Below the pieces are notes generated by a model. That model was given only the letters and a program-made list of their open reading frames with translations. It ran no database searches and had not been told where the DNA came from. A stretch of 64,000 nucleotides of DNA. Origin: JAIXWP01 sp046309775 (GTDB taxonomy: Bacteria > Bacteroidota > Bacteroidia > Flavobacteriales_D > Sanyastnellaceae). Each line of letters starts with the position of its first letter. Position 1 is the first letter of the stretch. Shown in pieces: positions 62,970 to 64,000 of the stretch. Location of the stretch: positions 1 to 64,000 of the forward strand of contig JBKCOM010000040.1 of assembly GCA_046309775.1 (NCBI GenBank). Direction: 5' to 3'. Both the position numbers and the translations under genes were made by a program.

Positions 62970-64000
62970 ATGCAAGATCAATCTCCTTATACTCCGTCGA
63001 ACAAAGTTCGTGTTGTTACAGCAGCATCACTTTTTGACGGACACGATGCGGCCATCAATATCATGCGCCGTATCATTCAATCAACAGGATGTGAAGTAAT
63101 CCACCTTGGACACGACAGAAGTGCCGAAGAAGTGGTTAACTGCGCCATACAAGAGGATGCGCAGGCCATTGCGATGACCAGTTACCAAGGCGGACACGTA
63201 GAGTACTTTAAATACATGAGGGACTTGCTTCAAGAAAAAGGTGCCCCTCATATCAAAATATTTGGCGGCGGCGGCGGTACCATTCTGCCGGAAGAGATCA
63301 ATGACCTTCATGAATATGGCATAACAAGAATCTATCACCCCGATGATGGTCGCGCAATGGGACTTCAGGGGATGATAAATGATTTGGTAAAAAGGGCTGA
63401 CTTTACTGTCGGAGATCATCTCAATGGCGAGTTGACGCATCTTTCAGTCAACGATCACCCATCCATTGCAAGGCTGATAAGCGCTGCGGAGAATTTTCCA
63501 GAATTAAATAAAGGAATTTTCGATAAAATAAAAGAGCGCGCAAGCGAGTCCAAAACGCCGGTGCTCGGAATCACTGGTACTGGTGGTGCTGGAAAATCTT
63601 CTATGGTAGATGAACTTGTAAGAAGATTTCTTCTCGATTTCCCTGAGAAGCATATTGGTATTGTCAGTGTAGACCCTTCAAAAAGAAAAACGGGTGGAGC
63701 CCTCCTGGGAGATAGAATTCGAATGAACTCTATTAAAAACCCAAGAGTTTATATGCGTTCACTTGCTACTCGTCAGTCCAATCTCGCTTTGAGCAAATAT
63801 GTGGCCGAGGCAGTGGCAGTGCTCAAAGCAGCAGGATTCGATTTGATCATTCTTGAAACCTCCGGTATCGGACAAAGCGATACGGAAATCATGGATCATA
63901 GCGATGTGGCGTTGTACATCATGACACCCGAATTTGGAGCAGCAACACAACTCGAAAAAATTGACATGCTCGATTTTGCTGATGTGGTTGCCATCAACAA
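62970..64000 (+). CDS. icmF: fused isobutyryl-CoA mutase IcmF, N-terminal part (cut by window edge)
   Basis: The reading frame from ATG 62970 has no stop for 343 codons and runs off the right edge. Residues 1-130 are a B12-binding domain (LFDGHDAAINIMRRI with the cobalt-ligand His, TSYQGGHVEYF, KIFGGGGGTI). From about residue 190 a MeaB-type G-protein chaperone domain starts (GITGTGGAGKSSMVDELV Walker A, VSVDPSKRKTGGALLGDRIRM, LETSGIGQSD). This order, B12 domain then GTPase, is specific for IcmF; the mutase domain should follow. It converts isobutyryl-CoA and n-butyryl-CoA. Confidence 0.92.
   Translation, partial: MQDQSPYTPSNKVRVVTAASLFDGHDAAINIMRRIIQSTGCEVIHLGHDRSAEEVVNCAIQEDAQAIAMTSYQGGHVEYFKYMRDLLQEKGAPHIKIFGGGGGTILPEEINDLHEYGITRIYHPDDGRAMGLQGMINDLVKRADFTVGDHLNGELTHLSVNDHPSIARLISAAENFPELNKGIFDKIKERASESKTPVLGITGTGGAGKSSMVDELVRRFLLDFPEKHIGIVSVDPSKRKTGGALLGDRIRMNSIKNPRVYMRSLATRQSNLALSKYVAEAVAVLKAAGFDLIILETSGIGQSDTEIMDHSDVALYIMTPEFGAATQLEKIDMLDFADVVAIN

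Noticed and set aside
1..64000. tRNA or rRNA genes and insertion sequences
   Set aside because: Gaps between genes are short and contain no cloverleaf-like sequence or transposase fragments; XerD here is the housekeeping type, not an integrase of a mobile element.

Overview
The window is a stretch of a Bacteroidota chromosome, probably Flavobacteriales-like, though the exact order cannot be fixed from sequence alone. The evidence is: many genes preceded by the Bacteroidota -7 box TAnnTTTG; five secreted proteins ending in a type IX secretion (T9SS) sorting domain; a CarboxypepD-plug TonB receptor; a type B ribosomal protein L31; an EttA-type ABC-F protein; a 'CCC motif' membrane protein; and, at the right edge, the start of a fused IcmF-type mutase. 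Base composition is moderately AT-rich. I see no rRNA, tRNA, CRISPR array, insertion sequence or prophage. Most of the window is core metabolism and cell-envelope genes, packed tightly with short gaps. No gap between genes exceeds 300 bases.

Layout. 0-6.1 kb: 5' end of ilvE, a NarL-type response regulator, argS, a divergent ribBA whose cyclohydrolase half looks dead, rpmE, and a secreted SPOR-like protein. 6.2-10.2 kb: a close-packed plus-strand run of xerD, a secreted T9SS endonuclease/phosphatase-family protein, a YkgJ-type Cys-cluster protein, an SRPBCC protein and a secreted hypothetical. 10.2-21.4 kb (minus): ettA, a membrane metallophosphoesterase, and a giant 2671-residue adhesin-like protein made of about 20 HYR/Ig-like units. 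21.7-27.7 kb: an NlpC/P60 peptidase, an FAD reductase plus membrane polyferredoxin operon, an NlpE-like lipoprotein overlapping mtaB, and a T9SS protein. 27.8-35.1 kb: htpG behind a sigma-54-like promoter, and a tripartite RND efflux operon. 35.3-41.2 kb: lemA, two TPM genes and a TerB-DnaJ gene, then plsC, an outer-membrane barrel, aat and a Nudix hydrolase.

41.2-50.7 kb: a DUF2723-tail-like protein, an ECF sigma factor and a putative anti-sigma factor in one operon; an enoyl-CoA hydratase; small hypotheticals; pyrR-pyrB; a STAS protein with a T9SS protein; and rnz. 50.7-54.8 kb: a DUF58 protein, an FdhF/YdeP molybdoenzyme and an inositol monophosphatase. 54.9-61.6 kb (minus): a TonB receptor, a 1011-residue T9SS protein made of two tandem halves, and an ArsR-type regulator. 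61.7-64 kb: three small membrane proteins, then icmF running off the edge.

The most notable points are: the degenerate cyclohydrolase half of RibBA; the giant HYR protein with an internal duplication and matching domains near both ends; the sigma-54-like htpG promoter; 11-bp-spaced TTAAC repeats in front of both the TonB receptor and the T9SS protein; a pyrR-pyrB operon with no room for an attenuator; -7 boxes placed so close to start codons that the mRNAs would be leaderless; and terminator-like hairpins hidden in the coding ends of convergent neighbours.
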